DNA of 5,977 nucleotides from Rhodobacter sp. Lineage in GTDB: Bacteria; Pseudomonadota; Alphaproteobacteria; Rhodobacterales; Rhodobacteraceae. Positions 5,048 through 5,977 of this stretch are shown one piece after another (position 1 is the stretch's first letter; every line of letters starts with the position of its first letter). The notes beneath the pieces were generated by a model, which was not told the origin of the DNA, ran no database searches, and was given only the letters and a program-made list of their open reading frames with translations. The stretch lies in NCBI GenBank assembly GCA_013824045.1, contig PNND01000178.1:1-5977 (forward strand). The letters are read 5' to 3'. The translations under genes and the position numbers were made by a program.

Positions 5048-5977
5048 TTCTTCTGCCCGACGTGACGGCCCGCCGCTTCGGGGCGCGGCAAGGCCTCGTG
5101 CGCTTCGGCGATCGGCAGCAGCCGGTCAAGGATCGCGGCAGGCGCGGCGCAGGTCTTGCCCGCCTTCATGTCCACATGCAGCAGCATCTGCTCCAGCGTG
5201 GCCACCACGCTGTCTCCCTTCACGATCCGAACGAAGACATGCAGCCGCTTTTCATCGGCATGCAGCACCTGCACGGTGCCCACCAGCGCCTCACCCAGCT
5301 TTGCCTCGCCCAGATGCATGATGTGGGTCTCAGCCGTGTAGTAGCTGTAGCCGGTACCCACATAGGCAATATCCGCCCCGATATGGCGCAGGAAGGCATC
5401 GACCGTCTCGCTGGAGGCGAAAAGGTAGCGGCTTTCGGTCATATGGCCGTTGTAATCGATCCATCCCGGCAGCACTGTCAGCCGCGCGCATTCCATCGGG
5501 CCCGTCCCCGGTACCGCCACGGGCATCGCGGCGCGGCGGCGGGCGTCATGTTCCAACAGCACCTTGCCCGCGCCCCAGTTCCGCTCTTTCAGCACGCGCA
5601 GGAAGCCGATAAGGTTCTGGTCGCGGATGCGTTCCAGCTCGCGGATCGTATGGTGGCCGGATTGCGCGTCGGATTGTCCGGCGATCAGATCCACCAATTC
5701 ATCGTTGAACTCCGGCACATCCATCAGCTTCGTCCAAGGCCAGGTCAGGCAGGGGCCGAACTGCGCCATGAAATGCTTCATCCCGGCCTCACCGCCAGCG
5801 ACGCGATAGGTTTCGAACAGCCCCATCTGGCCCCAGCGCAGGCCAAAGCCCATGCGGATCGCCTCGTCGATTTCTTCGGTCGTGGCAACGCCATCCTTCA
5901 CCAGCCACAGCGCCTCGCGCCACACGGCTTCGAGGAAGCGGTCGGCGATATGGGCGTCGATCTCCTTGCGGACATGC
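5044..5977 (-). CDS. lcdH: L-carnitine dehydrogenase fused to a C-terminal hotdog thioesterase (betainyl-CoA thioesterase type), 5' end missing
   Basis: The visible 310 residues are the C-terminal part of a protein whose start lies beyond the right edge. The frame stays open to the window end, beginning HVRKEIDAHIADRFLEAVWRE. Residues about 1-130 are the helical dimerisation domain of the 3-hydroxyacyl-CoA dehydrogenase fold, as in L-carnitine dehydrogenase (VATTEEIDEAIRMGFGLRWG, then KLMDVPEFND). This enzyme oxidises L-carnitine to 3-dehydrocarnitine with NAD. The NAD-binding Rossmann half is not in view. From about residue 150 a second domain follows with the hotdog thioesterase motif WIDYNGHMTESRYL (DYNGHM at 174-179), typical of 4HBT-type enzymes. 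In rhizobia such fusions join carnitine dehydrogenase to betainyl-CoA thioesterase, which in Pseudomonas is the separate protein CdhB. The stop TGA overlaps the GTG start of the SDR gene by 4 bp. The tail RPEAAGRHVGQKK is short and basic. Identity of the first domain as carnitine dehydrogenase, not another 3-hydroxyacyl-CoA dehydrogenase, rests on sequence resemblance plus the fusion and neighbours. Confidence 0.88.
   Translation of the reverse strand, partial: HVRKEIDAHIADRFLEAVWREALWLVKDGVATTEEIDEAIRMGFGLRWGQMGLFETYRVAGGEAGMKHFMAQFGPCLTWPWTKLMDVPEFNDELVDLIAGQSDAQSGHHTIRELERIRDQNLIGFLRVLKERNWGAGKVLLEHDARRRAAMPVAVPGTGPMECARLTVLPGWIDYNGHMTESRYLFASSETVDAFLRHIGADIAYVGTGYSYYTAETHIMHLGEAKLGEALVGTVQVLHADEKRLHVFVRIVKGDSVVATLEQMLLHVDMKAGKTCAAPAAILDRLLPIAEAHEALPRPEAAGRHVGQKK

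Overview
The window looks like chromosomal DNA of an alphaproteobacterium, most likely Rhodobacteraceae (Paracoccus/Rhodobacter-type). The reasons are the high GC content, the strong third-position G/C bias, and protein sequences that match what I remember of that family. No database search was possible.

All six genes lie on the minus strand and read from right to left as one tightly packed run. In transcription order they are: (1) the 3' two thirds or so of an L-carnitine dehydrogenase fused to a hotdog thioesterase (5977-5044); (2) an SDR oxidoreductase starting with GTG inside the previous stop codon (5047-4292); (3) an acyl-CoA dehydrogenase (4280-3117); (4) a fused ADP/NDP-forming acyl-CoA synthetase (3108-1111); (5) a CaiD-type crotonobetainyl-CoA hydratase starting in an ATGA overlap (1114-311); (6) after an 83-bp gap with several inverted repeats, the N-terminal 75 codons of a GMC-family flavoprotein oxidoreductase (227-1). 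There is no RNA gene, mobile element, CRISPR array or clear promoter. The only non-coding stretch longer than 12 bp is 228-310. The operon promoter must lie to the right of the window.

Together the genes encode most of a CoA-dependent route for trimethylammonium acids. Gamma-butyrobetaine (or crotonobetaine or carnitine) is charged with CoA by the ADP-forming synthetase. The acyl-CoA dehydrogenase oxidises it to crotonobetainyl-CoA, and CaiD hydrates this to L-carnitinyl-CoA. After CoA release, the carnitine dehydrogenase makes 3-dehydrocarnitine, which in known aerobic pathways is cleaved by a BKACE enzyme (not in the window) to betainyl-CoA and then hydrolysed to glycine betaine. The operon thus joins chemistry of the enterobacterial cai pathway (CaiD, acyl-CoA dehydrogenase) to the aerobic cdh/lcdH pathway, with an ADP-forming ligase in place of AMP-forming CaiC and no CoA transferase CaiB in view. 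The SDR and the GMC oxidoreductase have no assigned step in this scheme and are the most open part of the system.
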